DNA from: CBDIHP01 sp965279195
GTDB lineage: Bacteria > Planctomycetota > Planctomycetia > Isosphaerales > Isosphaeraceae
NCBI GenBank assembly: GCA_965279195.1
Contig: CBDIHP010000010.1
Location: 1-52,226 of the forward strand
Length of the DNA stretch: 52,226 nucleotides
Reading direction: 5' to 3'
Both the position numbers and the translations under genes were made by a program. The notes below the pieces were generated by a model. That model ran no database searches. It was not told the origin of the DNA and was given only the letters and a program-made list of their open reading frames with translations. Below, piece after piece: positions 15,807 through 24,484 of the stretch. The stretch's first letter is position 1, and every line of letters starts with the position of its first letter.

Positions 15807-16775
15807 ATGAGCTCGACGACGGAATCGACACGCCCGAACCTGCCACCCGAACTGCCCCCGGTCGAGCCGCCGACGGCCGGCTTCATCGTCCAGCTCTTCG
15901 TGATCCCCGCGGTGATCGTCTTCGTCGTGATCGTCGTCTGGCTCCTCTTCGGCAAGCTCGCCGGGGGAGAGCGGGGGGCCCTCGACTACGTCCAGATCCT
16001 CAGGTCGCCCAACGCGAACTACCGCGCGGCCTATGAACTCGCGAACCTGATCCGCAATGACGCCAAGCTCGCCGCCGACCCCGTCCTCCTCGGCGAGCTG
16101 ACCGACCTGCTGGAGCAGGACCTCAAGTCCCCGGACGTCGATCCCAAGCTCTTGCAGTTCTTGACCTTGAGCCTGGGGTCGTTCAGCACGACCGAGGCGA
16201 AGACGGTCCAGAACCGGCCGATCGACCCGCTCGAGGTCCTGGCCCGGGCGCTGGGGAGCACGTCGTCCGACGAGGTCCGGATCGCCGCCGCGACGAGCAT
16301 TGCGACCCTGGCCTCGAAGGCGTCGAAGCCGGTCGAATCGAAGGACGCCGTCGCCGCGCTCGCCGCCGCGTCGAATTCGCCCGAAGCCTCGCTCCGGAAG
16401 ATCGCCGCCTACGCCCTGGGCTTCCTCGCCGGCGACGAGCCCGCCGCGGCGCTCAAGACGGCGCTGGGCGATTCCGACCGCGACGTCCGCTACAACGCCG
16501 CCGTCGCCCTCGGGCGTCGCGGGGCGAAGGAGGCGGTGCCGCTGCTGAAGGAGATGCTCTCCCAGTCGGCCCTCGAACAGTCGATCAAGGCCGAGAACGA
16601 CTCCGAGAAGTCGGCCATCATCGAGACCATCCAGCTCCAGGCGATCCACGCGATCCGATCCGCCTCGGCCAATCAGCCCGAATTGCTGACCGCCCTCCGG
16701 CCGGAGGTCGAGGCCCTGACGAAATCCGGCCTGGTGAAGGTCCGCACCGAGGCCGAGGAACTTTTGAAGAAATGA
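15807..16775 (+). CDS. Membrane-anchored HEAT-repeat protein
   Basis: A 322-residue protein with a Pro-rich N-terminal tail, one transmembrane helix at about 25-48 (FIVQLFVIPAVIVFVVIVVWLLF) and a soluble helical-repeat domain. The repeats at about 60-320 read as HEAT/PBS-lyase-like units, clearest in LRKIAAYALGFLAGDEPAAALKTALGDSDRDVRYNAAVALGRRGAKEAVPLL. Such repeats serve as protein-binding scaffolds; nothing indicates the partner. The start codon has only a weak ribosome site. The gene is followed by a good terminator at 16865. Confidence 0.85.
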   Translation: MSSTTESTRPNLPPELPPVEPPTAGFIVQLFVIPAVIVFVVIVVWLLFGKLAGGERGALDYVQILRSPNANYRAAYELANLIRNDAKLAADPVLLGELTDLLEQDLKSPDVDPKLLQFLTLSLGSFSTTEAKTVQNRPIDPLEVLARALGSTSSDEVRIAAATSIATLASKASKPVESKDAVAALAAASNSPEASLRKIAAYALGFLAGDEPAAALKTALGDSDRDVRYNAAVALGRRGAKEAVPLLKEMLSQSALEQSIKAENDSEKSAIIETIQLQAIHAIRSASANQPELLTALRPEVEALTKSGLVKVRTEAEELLKK

Positions 16776-16864
16776 CAATCCCGCCGCAGCGTCCGCCCCG
16801 ATGATCTGAGCCTTGCGGCCAATCTTAACGTCTTTTCGACAATCCCTTTACGACCAAACCCACC

Positions 16865-16903
16865 ATGCCGCACCGGCGTCAAAACCGGTGCGGCATTTTG
16901 TTT
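16865..16903 (+). terminator. Rho-independent terminator after the HEAT-repeat gene
   Basis: ATGCCGCACCGG (16865-16876) pairs perfectly with CCGGTGCGGCAT (16885-16896) across an 8-base loop and runs into TTTGTTT. It lies 90 bases after the stop codon. Confidence 0.88.
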
Positions 16904-17255
16904 GCCTTGATCTACCGTTGTGCAATTCCGGGCGAGAGGCGTTCCGCAGGGAAGAGGCGAAAGCGAGGGTCATCGGCCGGCCTCCGAGGCCGACTCCAGA
17001 AAAACCTGGGCTTCGCCCGGTTTCCCATCCTGCCCATGTTATATTGGAGGGGTAGAACGGTTCGTACTCCGACGCGTCGTGGATTTGTCAGGATTCCCTT
17101 GAAGTCGGGTCCTGGCGTATCGGTCGAGGCGCCCCGGAGTCCAAGGGATTGGGAGGAGGAACTCAGGGACGAGACATGGCTCTCCTCGGGGCCGTCCAGA
17201 CGCACACCTTTGGCAACACAGCAAGGACTCCCGTTTGGGTGTTGAGGAGCGAAAC
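16904..17255. other. Leader region of the YTV-repeat gene
   Basis: This 350-base stretch holds no convincing gene. TTATATT near 17039 could serve as a -10 box, but I see no matching -35 at the right distance. It must contain the promoter of the wall-protein gene. Confidence 0.35.
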
Positions 17256-18827
17256 ATGTCGCCAGCTTGGAGAAGGACGCGCGGGGTCGCCTTGGCCGCC
17301 GCGGCGGTCCTGGGGCTCGCCTCGCCGAGCCTCGCCACCTATTGCGGAGGCGGCTGCTATCGGGCCGCCCCCGCGCCCGTCGTCCAGACGTCCTGCAACG
17401 TCGTCAGCGTGGTCCCGCAGCTCCAGACGGTCTATCGGACGGTTTATGAAACCGTCTACGAGAACCAGCCGACCGTCGTGATGGAGACCCGCTACCGGAC
17501 CGCCTACCAGACCGAGGCCGTGCAGGTCCAGCGGCCGGTGCTGGAGACCGCCTACGTCGACCGCAAGTACACCGTCCAGCGGCCGGTCTACACCACGTCG
17601 AACGTCCAGCGCAAGTACACGGTCATGCGCCCGGTCGTCCAGACCGAGAAGCGCGAGCGTCGCTACACCGTCCAGCGGCCGGTGTACCAGACCTCCAACG
17701 TCGAGCGCAAGTACACCGTCATGAAGCCGGTCGTCCAGACCCAGAGGCTGGAGCGGAAGTACACCGTCCAGCGGCCGGTCTACCAGACGACCAACGTCGA
17801 GCGCAAGTACACCGTCATGAAGCCGGTCGTCCAGACCGAGCGTCGTGAGCGTCGCTACACCGTTCAGCGCCCCGTCTACCAGACGTCGAGCGTGCAGAAA
17901 CGCTACACCGTCCGGCGGCCGGTGATGCAGACGTCGATGGTCAGCCAGCCCTACACCGTCTGCCGGCCGGTCACCACGACTCGGCAGGTGATGGAGGAGT
18001 GCGGGTACTACGAGACCCAGTACACCACCGTCCCCGGCCCGATTGTCGAGCGCCGGGTCCGCGTCCCGGTCGAGGAGTGCGGCTGCGAGCCGCAGCCCCA
18101 GCGCCGTGGGCTCTTCTCGTGCCTGCACAAGAAGAAGGCCTACGCCACCGTGGCCTACCAGCGTCCGTCTCGCACGGTCGCCCGCCGTGTTTACGTCCCG
18201 CAGACGGCCGTGCGGAACGTCTCCGAGACCCGTTACGTCCGCGAGACGATGTACCGCCAGGTACCCGTCCAGACCTGCACGTATGTCGACGAGGAACGCG
18301 TCGAGAACGTCCCCGTCACGACCTGCAACTGGGTGAGCGAGGAGCGGGTCGAGCCCTACGAGGTCCGCACCTGCACCATGGTCGCCGAGGAACGCGTCCA
18401 GGTCTGCCCCGTCACCACCTGCACCATGGTCAGCGAGGAGCGGGTCGAGCCCTACGAGGTCCGCACCTGCACCATGGTCGCCGAGGAACGCGTCCAGGTC
18501 TGCCCCGTCACCACCTGCACCATGGTCAGCGAGGAGCGGGTCGAGCCCTATGAGGTCCGCACCTGCAGCTACGTGGCCGAGGAGCGGGTCGAGAACTGCC
18601 CCGTCACCACCTGCTCGATGCTGACCGAGGAGCGGGTCGAGAAGGTCCCCGTCCGGACCTGCCGGATGGTCACCGAGACCGTCAACCGCCAGGTGCCCGT
18701 CACCGTCTCAGAGCAGGTGCCCATCACCGTCAACCGCTGCGTCGCCCGCCAGGTCGAACGCACCATCGCCGTCCAGAAATGCGTCTACGTGCCCGTCGCC
18801 ACCCCCGCGTGCACGACGTGCAATTGA
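17256..18827 (+). CDS. YTV-repeat cell-wall protein
   Basis: A secreted, highly repetitive 523-residue protein. The signal peptide runs to about residue 28 (GVALAAAAVLGLASPSLA). The first half is a series of units built on KYTVQRPVYQT and KYTVMKPVVQT, the YTV repeat reported from planctomycete wall proteins. The second half is Cys-rich, with alternating units of the form EERVEPYEVRTCTMV and EERVQVCPVTTCTMV. Regular TC, VC and CG positions suggest disulfide crosslinking outside the cell. It is presumably part of the insoluble protein wall or surface layer (inference from the family). GAGGAG sits before the ATG at 17256, and a strong terminator follows. Confidence 0.88.
   Translation: MSPAWRRTRGVALAAAAVLGLASPSLATYCGGGCYRAAPAPVVQTSCNVVSVVPQLQTVYRTVYETVYENQPTVVMETRYRTAYQTEAVQVQRPVLETAYVDRKYTVQRPVYTTSNVQRKYTVMRPVVQTEKRERRYTVQRPVYQTSNVERKYTVMKPVVQTQRLERKYTVQRPVYQTTNVERKYTVMKPVVQTERRERRYTVQRPVYQTSSVQKRYTVRRPVMQTSMVSQPYTVCRPVTTTRQVMEECGYYETQYTTVPGPIVERRVRVPVEECGCEPQPQRRGLFSCLHKKKAYATVAYQRPSRTVARRVYVPQTAVRNVSETRYVRETMYRQVPVQTCTYVDEERVENVPVTTCNWVSEERVEPYEVRTCTMVAEERVQVCPVTTCTMVSEERVEPYEVRTCTMVAEERVQVCPVTTCTMVSEERVEPYEVRTCSYVAEERVENCPVTTCSMLTEERVEKVPVRTCRMVTETVNRQVPVTVSEQVPITVNRCVARQVERTIAVQKCVYVPVATPACTTCN
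18336..18527 (+). repeat. Two nearly identical 96-bp tandem units inside the YTV gene
   Basis: Units at 18336-18431 and 18432-18527 encode the same 32 residues and appear identical at the DNA level. A partial third unit begins at 18528. Sequence identity at silent sites marks a recent duplication or ongoing homogenisation. Copy number here is likely to vary between strains. Confidence 0.85.
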
Positions 18828-18848
18828 CCAACGTCGCCGGATCGAGAC

Positions 18849-18892
18849 CGACAACGCCCGGGCCGCACAGGCCCGGGCGTTGTCGTTTGTTT
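18849..18892 (+). terminator. Rho-independent terminator after the YTV gene
   Basis: A perfect 16-bp stem (18849-18864 with 18870-18885) closes a 5-base loop and is followed by TTTGTTTG. It begins 22 bases after the stop codon. The length and strength fit a highly expressed gene. Confidence 0.93.
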
Positions 18893-18922
18893 GACCTGCA
18901 AGAGGCTCAAGTCGTTGCCCCA

Positions 18923-19083
18923 TTTGGGGCCAGTTCGTATGCCACTGGCTGTGCCAGTGCGAAGGACGCACCGGCTGGAACAACCGGGGCGGGACAGGGG
19001 CGGGAGATCGGACGTCACGTTCTCTTCTTACCAATGCCCTCCCCGGCACTGGCACAGCCAGTGGCACACGAACTGGCTCCAAA
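18923..19083. repeat. REPIN-like inverted repeat pair, copy A
   Basis: Two 38-base ends (18923-18960 and 19046-19083) are inverted copies of each other with two mismatches. Each contains its own small hairpin, CACTGGC-TGT-GCCAGTG. The 85-base spacer is not conserved, except for its first 20 bases, which resemble those of copy B at 27248. The arrangement matches REP doublets (REPINs), which are mobilised by a RAYT/TnpA-REP enzyme encoded elsewhere. It lies wholly between genes. No flanking duplication is evident. Confidence 0.75.
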
Positions 19084-19129
19084 CAGCTCCAAGACGAGGA
19101 CCTTGCGTTCCCAACCCAAGCGTCTCTGA

Positions 19130-19158
19130 TTGCATCTCCAGCATTTGTCGAATACCCT
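19130..19158 (+). promoter_or_regulatory. Possible promoter of the DUF1549/DUF1553 gene
   Basis: TTGCAT and TACCCT are separated by 17 bases, about 50 bases before the chosen ATG at 19208. The -10 box is poor, so this is tentative. Confidence 0.35.
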
Positions 19159-19207
19159 GAATGCAACATCCCTCCCTTTCCACGCCGAACAGCCGGGGAT
19201 CCTCTTC

Positions 19208-21766
19208 ATGGCCCGACCCGTCGCGCGCGTGCTGGCCTGCCTCGCCCTGACAACCTGCCTGAGCGGCGTGACACGAGCGGCCGACCCGGTCTGGGCTTCG
19301 ATCTTCGAATCCCTGCCCGAGCCCAAGGGCAAGCCCGTGCCGATCGAGCCCAAGGGCGAGCCGGTTACCACCTATACCTTGCCCGGGGTCGGGTTCGACC
19401 GGATCCCGGCGAAGTTCAATGCCCGTGGCATCGAGGTCGACCGGGGTGCCCCGTTCCTGCTCTGCCTGGAGACGACCATTCAGGCCCCGGCGGGGGCGAG
19501 GAAGCTCGTCGTCCGGAGCCGGGGACAGTCGCGGCTGGAGATCGGCGGAACGGTCGTCGGCGAGACGAAGCCGATCTCGGCGAACTCCTCGGGCCACGAG
19601 TCCGTCCCCGAACTCCGCCACCCCGCCGACCCCCGCTGGCGCGCCCCCGGGATCGGCGAGCAGGAACTCATCGTCACCTGGAACTCCTCGGGGAAGCCGG
19701 AGCCGCTGACCTTCTGGGTGGTCGTCGGAGCCCGGAAGCTCCGGCGAGAACCGGGAGAGGTCTCGGTCTGCCTGGTTGACGACAAGGGAATGCCCGTCGT
19801 CGTCGGGACCGAGCCGAAGGTCGAGATGTCCGACGCGAGCTGGCCCGCCTACCTCGCGGCTCAGGCCCGTCGCAACGAGGCGATGGAGGTCGTCGCCCGG
19901 CGCGAGGCGTCCAGGGGCGAGGCCGAATTCTGGAAGAAGCGGCATGAACTGGCCCGGAAGGTCGCCGGCCCGTCGGATCCGCACCCGGAAACCCTGATCG
20001 ATCGCGAGATCGACGCCCGGCTCAAGGAGGCGAAGGTCACCCCGGCCCCCCTGACCGACGACGCCTCCTTCTTCCGTCGGATGACCCTCGACACGGTCGG
20101 CGTCGTCCCCACGCCGCGAGAAACCGCCGCGTTCCTGGCCGATTCCCGCCCCGACAAGCGAAGTAAGGCCATCGACGCCCGCCTCGCCGACCCGCGCTGG
20201 GCGGACCACTGGATGGGCTACTGGCAGGACGTCCTCGCCGAGAATCCGGGCATCCTCAAGCCGACCCTGAACAACACCGGCCCATTCCGCCGCTACCTCG
20301 AACGGGCGTTGCGCGACAACCTGCCGCTCGACCGGCTGGCGACGGACCTGGTCCGGATGGAGGGCAGCGTCCTCGGCGGCGGCCCGGCGGGGTTCTCGAT
20401 GGCGTCGCAGAACGACGCCCCTTACGTCGCCAAGGCCCACATCCTCGCCAAGGCGTTCCTCGCCGCCGAGATGAAATGCGCCCGATGCCACGACGCGCCG
20501 GCCCACCCGTATGACCAGTCCGACCTCTTCGCCCTCGCCGGGCTGCTCGAAGGGAAGGCGCAGAAGGTCCCTGCGTCGAGCACCGTGCGGAGCCAGCCCG
20601 GCGGCCGGACGCCCGCCGTGTCGGTCACGCTCAAGGGGGGGGACGTCGTCGCGCCCGGCTGGAAGCTCCCGAGCGTCGAGCCCGATCAGATACCGGATGG
20701 GATGCTCCCGCCCGATGCGGGCCGCCGCGAGAGGCTCGCGGCGTTGCTGACCTCGCCGACGAATACACGCTTCGCCCCGGTCGCCGTGAACCGGGTCTGG
20801 AGGCGGTACATGGGCGTCGGCATCGTCGAGCCGGTCGACGACTGGGACGACGAGACGGCCTCCGCCCCCAGCCATCCTCGTCTGCTCGATGCGCTTGCCA
20901 AAGAGTTCGTCACGCAGGATTACGACCTCAAGCACGTCGCCCGCCTGATCCTCAACTCGAAGGCCTACCAGCGGCAGGTGAAGGCCGACCTCGCCGACAC
21001 GCCGGCGGCCTCGGCGCAGAGGCGGCTGTTCGCCTCGCCGGGAAGGCGGCGCATGAGCGCGGAGCAGTTGCTCGACTCGCTCTACGCCGTCGCCGGCAAG
21101 ACCTTCCGCGCGGAGGAGCAGAACCTCGACCCCGACGGCCGACGCCCGCCGAGCGAGTTCCTCAACCTGGGCGTCCCCGCGCACGCCTGGCAGTTCACCT
21201 CGACCTCCAACGAACGCGACCGGCCCGCGCTCAGCCTGCCGGTCACGCAGGGGCTCGTCGACGTGCTGGTCACCTTCGGCTGGCGGGCCGCCCGGCCGGA
21301 TCCGATCACGGTCCGCGAGGAGGCGACCACGCCGCTGCAACCGGCCATCCTCGCCAACGGCGTCCTGATGAACCGGATCGCCCGGATCTCTGACGACTCC
21401 GCCTTCGCCGACCTCTGCGTCGCGGACCGCTCGCCCGCCGGATTGATTCGAGATGTGTACCTGCGGGTCCTATCTCGGGAGCCGTCCGCAGAGGAGTCCG
21501 AACGGCTGGTCACCTTCCTCGCCGAGTCGTACGCCGACCGGATCATCCCCGGCGCGAAGCCGAACCCGCCGCGCCCGACGCCCCCCCGTCGCGTCTCCTG
21601 GTCGAACCACCTCAGCCCCGAGGCCACGACCATCCAGCTCGAAATGGAACGACTGGCCCACGAGGGAGACCCGCCCTCCGCCCGCCTCACACCCGAATTC
21701 CGCGAGCGGATGGAAGACGTCGTCTGGGCCCTCGTCAACAGCCCGGAATTTCTGTTCATCCCTTGA
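19208..21766 (+). CDS. DUF1549/DUF1553 (PSCyt2/PSD1) secreted protein
   Basis: An 852-residue exported protein of a family expanded in planctomycetes. The signal peptide is MARPVARVLACLALTTCLSG. After a beta-rich N-terminal part, DUF1549 begins near residue 265 (IDREIDARLKEAKVTPAPLTDDASFFRRMTLD). It contains CARCHDAPAHPYDQ, in which C424-A-R-C427-H428 is a c-type heme-binding motif. DUF1553 fills the C-terminal half, ending WALVNSPEFLFIP as is typical. The start at 19208 puts the signal peptide first; the ribosome site is weak. The DUF1501 gene follows, the standard partner of this family. The pair is presumed to handle sulfated or other complex polysaccharides or redox chemistry at the surface, but the function is not proven. 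Confidence 0.93.
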   Translation: MARPVARVLACLALTTCLSGVTRAADPVWASIFESLPEPKGKPVPIEPKGEPVTTYTLPGVGFDRIPAKFNARGIEVDRGAPFLLCLETTIQAPAGARKLVVRSRGQSRLEIGGTVVGETKPISANSSGHESVPELRHPADPRWRAPGIGEQELIVTWNSSGKPEPLTFWVVVGARKLRREPGEVSVCLVDDKGMPVVVGTEPKVEMSDASWPAYLAAQARRNEAMEVVARREASRGEAEFWKKRHELARKVAGPSDPHPETLIDREIDARLKEAKVTPAPLTDDASFFRRMTLDTVGVVPTPRETAAFLADSRPDKRSKAIDARLADPRWADHWMGYWQDVLAENPGILKPTLNNTGPFRRYLERALRDNLPLDRLATDLVRMEGSVLGGGPAGFSMASQNDAPYVAKAHILAKAFLAAEMKCARCHDAPAHPYDQSDLFALAGLLEGKAQKVPASSTVRSQPGGRTPAVSVTLKGGDVVAPGWKLPSVEPDQIPDGMLPPDAGRRERLAALLTSPTNTRFAPVAVNRVWRRYMGVGIVEPVDDWDDETASAPSHPRLLDALAKEFVTQDYDLKHVARLILNSKAYQRQVKADLADTPAASAQRRLFASPGRRRMSAEQLLDSLYAVAGKTFRAEEQNLDPDGRRPPSEFLNLGVPAHAWQFTSTSNERDRPALSLPVTQGLVDVLVTFGWRAARPDPITVREEATTPLQPAILANGVLMNRIARISDDSAFADLCVADRSPAGLIRDVYLRVLSREPSAEESERLVTFLAESYADRIIPGAKPNPPRPTPPRRVSWSNHLSPEATTIQLEMERLAHEGDPPSARLTPEFRERMEDVVWALVNSPEFLFIP

Positions 21767-21842
21767 TCAGGAATCGTACGGTCCGCGATTGCGGACCCTT
21801 CGAGGGACCCAGGACTTCCCCGTTCGGGCTCCACTCACCGTC

Positions 21843-21868
21843 GCACTGGCACACGGACTGGCTCCAAA
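21843..21868. repeat. Collapsed REP-like half element
   Basis: This piece matches the right end of copy A (19046-19083) but lacks 12 internal bases, exactly the distance between the two TGGCACA direct repeats in the intact end. A slippage deletion between those repeats explains it. No inverted partner survives nearby. It lies between the DUF1553 and DUF1501 genes. Confidence 0.55.
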
Positions 21869-21917
21869 CGGGTCGACACCGGATGGGTCCCGACGATCTT
21901 TGATTGAGGAAGCGGCG

Positions 21918-23204
21918 ATGCAACGGAACGAGACGTCTCGACGCGACTTCCTCGCCCTGACCGGGGCCGGCGTGCTCGCCTCGGCCGCACCAGGCCTGGC
22001 AGGCGAGAAGACGCCCATACGGGGCAAGGCCGACGCCTGCATCTTCCTCTGGCTCGGCGGCGGCGCGGCCCAGATCGACACCTTCGATCCCAAGCGCCGG
22101 GGCGACGGCAAGAAGAAGGCCGGATCCTATTATGACAGGATCCCCACCGCCATCGCCGGGGCGAACCTCTGCGAGCACCTCCCTCGCCTGGCGAAGCGGC
22201 TCGACCGCTGCGCCCTGGTCCGGACCCTGCACCACAGCGTCATCGACGAGCACGGCGCGGCCACCAACATCGTCCACACCGGCCGCCCGACGAGCGAGAC
22301 GATCATCTACCCGTCGATCGGTTCCATCGTCGCCCACGAGCGGGGCGCGGCGGGGGACGGCGTGCCGGCGTACGTGGTGATCGGCTACCCGAACGTCACC
22401 CGGGGGCCGGGCTTCCTGGGATCGAAGTACGGATATGTCTACCTGACCGACACCGAGTCCGGCCCTATCGGATTCACGCCGCCGCCGGACGTGCCCGAGC
22501 GTCGCAGGTCGCGCCGGGAGGGGCTGCTGGAAGCCATCCGGGGCGAGTATCAGACAACCCACCCCGGCGACCAGGCCATCGCCGACTACGCCTCCGCCGG
22601 CCGGGAGGCCGCGAGGCTTGCCGGCCCGGCGTTCGCGAAGGTGTTCCAGCTCAAGAGCGAATCCGCCTCCCTCCGCTCCAGCTACGGCGGCGAGTTCGGC
22701 CAGCGCTGCCTGCTCGCCCGGCGGCTGGTCGAGTCGGGCGTGCGGTTCGTCGAGGTCGCCCACAACCTCAATTTCCTCAACGGCACCGGCTGGGACACCC
22801 ACAACCAGGGGCAACTGGAACAGCATAAACTCATCGCCGAGCTCGATCACGCGTTGTCGGGGCTGCTCGATGACCTCCGGCGCGTCGGCCGGCTGGACAG
22901 GACGCTCGTCGTGGTCGCGACCGAGTTCGGCCGCCCGGCCGAGTTCGACTCCGGCGGCGGCCGGGGGCACCAGTCCACGGCCTTCAGCGCCCTCCTGGCG
23001 GGGGGCGGACTGAAAACGGGTCAGATCATCGGCACGACGGACGACCTGGCGAAGAAGATCGTCGACCGCCCGGTGTCGATCCCCGACTTCCACGCCACGA
23101 TCCACGCCGCGCTCGGGATCAACCCGAACAAGGATCTGGATGCGGGCGGCCGACCCGTGCCGATCACCGATCACGGCAAGCCCGTCGTCGAGCTGTTCTC
23201 TTGA
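21918..23204 (+). CDS. DUF1501 protein, Tat-exported
   Basis: A 428-residue protein of the DUF1501 family, which has a sulfatase/alkaline-phosphatase-like fold. A twin-arginine signal (SRRDFLALTGAG) begins the chain. Family blocks include DACIFLWLGGGAAQIDTFDPK, the LVRTLHHSVIDEHGAATNIVHTG stretch and the C-terminal VVVATEFGRPAEFDSGGGRGHQS. GAGGAAG precedes the ATG at 21918. It follows the DUF1549/DUF1553 gene by 150 bases, the common two-gene unit in planctomycetes, and overlaps the bioF start. The enzymatic activity is unknown. Confidence 0.93.
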   Translation: MQRNETSRRDFLALTGAGVLASAAPGLAGEKTPIRGKADACIFLWLGGGAAQIDTFDPKRRGDGKKKAGSYYDRIPTAIAGANLCEHLPRLAKRLDRCALVRTLHHSVIDEHGAATNIVHTGRPTSETIIYPSIGSIVAHERGAAGDGVPAYVVIGYPNVTRGPGFLGSKYGYVYLTDTESGPIGFTPPPDVPERRRSRREGLLEAIRGEYQTTHPGDQAIADYASAGREAARLAGPAFAKVFQLKSESASLRSSYGGEFGQRCLLARRLVESGVRFVEVAHNLNFLNGTGWDTHNQGQLEQHKLIAELDHALSGLLDDLRRVGRLDRTLVVVATEFGRPAEFDSGGGRGHQSTAFSALLAGGGLKTGQIIGTTDDLAKKIVDRPVSIPDFHATIHAALGINPNKDLDAGGRPVPITDHGKPVVELFS

Positions 23205-24346
23205 GCCGACCGCCCGACCCGCTCGCCTGGATCGGCGGCGAGCTCGACGCGATCCGATCCGCCGGCCTCGAACGCCGCCTCCGCGTCCCGCCCGTCGGCG
23301 TCTCGTTCGGCTCGAACGACTACCTCGGCCTCGCCAACGACCCCCGCCTCGCCGACGCCGCCCATGAGGCCGCCATCCGGTTCGGCTGGGGCGCGGGGGC
23401 CTCGCCGCTGGTTCGGGGGTGGTGCGAGCCCCACGAGGCCCTGACCGAGGCCATCGCCCGGTTCGAGCACGCCGAGGCCGCCTTGATCTTCCCCACAGGC
23501 TACGCCGCCAACCTCGGCACGGTCTCGGCCCTGGTCGAATCCGGCGACGCGGTCTACCTCGACCGGCTCAACCATTCGTGCCTGGTCGAGGGGGCGAAGC
23601 TCTCGGGCGCGAGCGTGCGGGTCTATCCGCACAACCACACCGATCGGCTGCGATCCGTCTTGAAGCGTGAGCGCTCCCGATATCGTCGCGTGCTGATCGC
23701 CACCGACGGGGTCTTCAGCATGGACGGCGACCTCGCGCCCCTGGCCGACCTGGCAGGCCTGGCCGAGGAGTTCGACGCGATGCTCCTGGTCGACGAGGCC
23801 CACGGTACCGGGGTCTTCGGGCCGACGGGGCGGGGGGCCTGCGAGGAGCAGGGGGTCGGCGACCGCGTCCACGTCCGGGTGGGTACGCTGTCGAAGGCGG
23901 TCGGCTCGCTCGGCGGGTTCGTGGCCGGTTCGAGGCAGCTGATCGACTGGCTCACGAACCGTGCCCGGACGCTCATCTACTCGACCTCGCTCCCCCCGGC
24001 GGTCGCCGCCGCCGGCCTCAAGGGGCTCGAACTGATGCAGGCCGAGCCCTGGCGTCGCGAGCGGGTGCGGGCGCTGGGCGAGCGGGTGGCGTCGGAGCTG
24101 GGCCGGCTGGGCCTGGATGTCCCCACCCTGTCACGAAGCCCGATCGTCCCCGTGATCCTGGGGGAGCCGGAGCTGGCGATGCGCGCATCGGCCGCCCTCG
24201 AACGGGCCGGGCTGTTCATGCCGGCGATCCGGCCGCCGACGGTCCCCCGGGGGACGGCGAGGCTGCGGGTCTCGCTCTCGGCCGGCCACAGCGACGCCGA
24301 GGTCGATCGGTTGATCGGCGGGATCAAGACATTCTCCGGGGCTTGA
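23201..24346 (+). CDS. bioF: 8-amino-7-oxononanoate synthase (alpha-oxoamine synthase family)
   Basis: A 381-residue PLP enzyme that would join pimeloyl-thioester and alanine in biotin synthesis. Family marks are SFGSNDYLGLANDPRL near the N-terminus, the glycine-rich FPTGYAANLG, the DEAHGTGVFGPTGRG block and the PLP-binding Lys232 in LSKAVGSLGGF. A related alpha-oxoamine synthase such as 2-amino-3-ketobutyrate CoA ligase is possible, but the HGTGVFGPTGRG form favours BioF. The start is a TTG whose last two bases begin the stop codon of the DUF1501 gene (TTGA), indicating translational coupling. No other bio genes adjoin, so the link to the DUF1501 gene is unexplained. Confidence 0.85.
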   Translation: MSRPPDPLAWIGGELDAIRSAGLERRLRVPPVGVSFGSNDYLGLANDPRLADAAHEAAIRFGWGAGASPLVRGWCEPHEALTEAIARFEHAEAALIFPTGYAANLGTVSALVESGDAVYLDRLNHSCLVEGAKLSGASVRVYPHNHTDRLRSVLKRERSRYRRVLIATDGVFSMDGDLAPLADLAGLAEEFDAMLLVDEAHGTGVFGPTGRGACEEQGVGDRVHVRVGTLSKAVGSLGGFVAGSRQLIDWLTNRARTLIYSTSLPPAVAAAGLKGLELMQAEPWRRERVRALGERVASELGRLGLDVPTLSRSPIVPVILGEPELAMRASAALERAGLFMPAIRPPTVPRGTARLRVSLSAGHSDAEVDRLIGGIKTFSGA

Positions 24347-24484
24347 CACTCCGCCGGGGTCGGCCGGAATTCCCCAAGCTCGCCAGCCCCCCGGGCGTTA
24401 GAATAGCGACATCTGGCGGCGGATCGGCGCCCGGGGTCGCGACCCGGGTCGAGCCCGGATCCGACCGCCGTCGAGGACGCGCCG

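Noticed and set aside
18336..18560. Regular repeats considered as a CRISPR array
   Set aside because: The units are in frame, encode protein repeats, and lack unique spacers.
19028..21340. 770-codon minus-strand frame across the DUF1549 gene and REPIN copy A
   Set aside because: It is an antisense shadow that begins and ends within unrelated features and has no recognisable domain.
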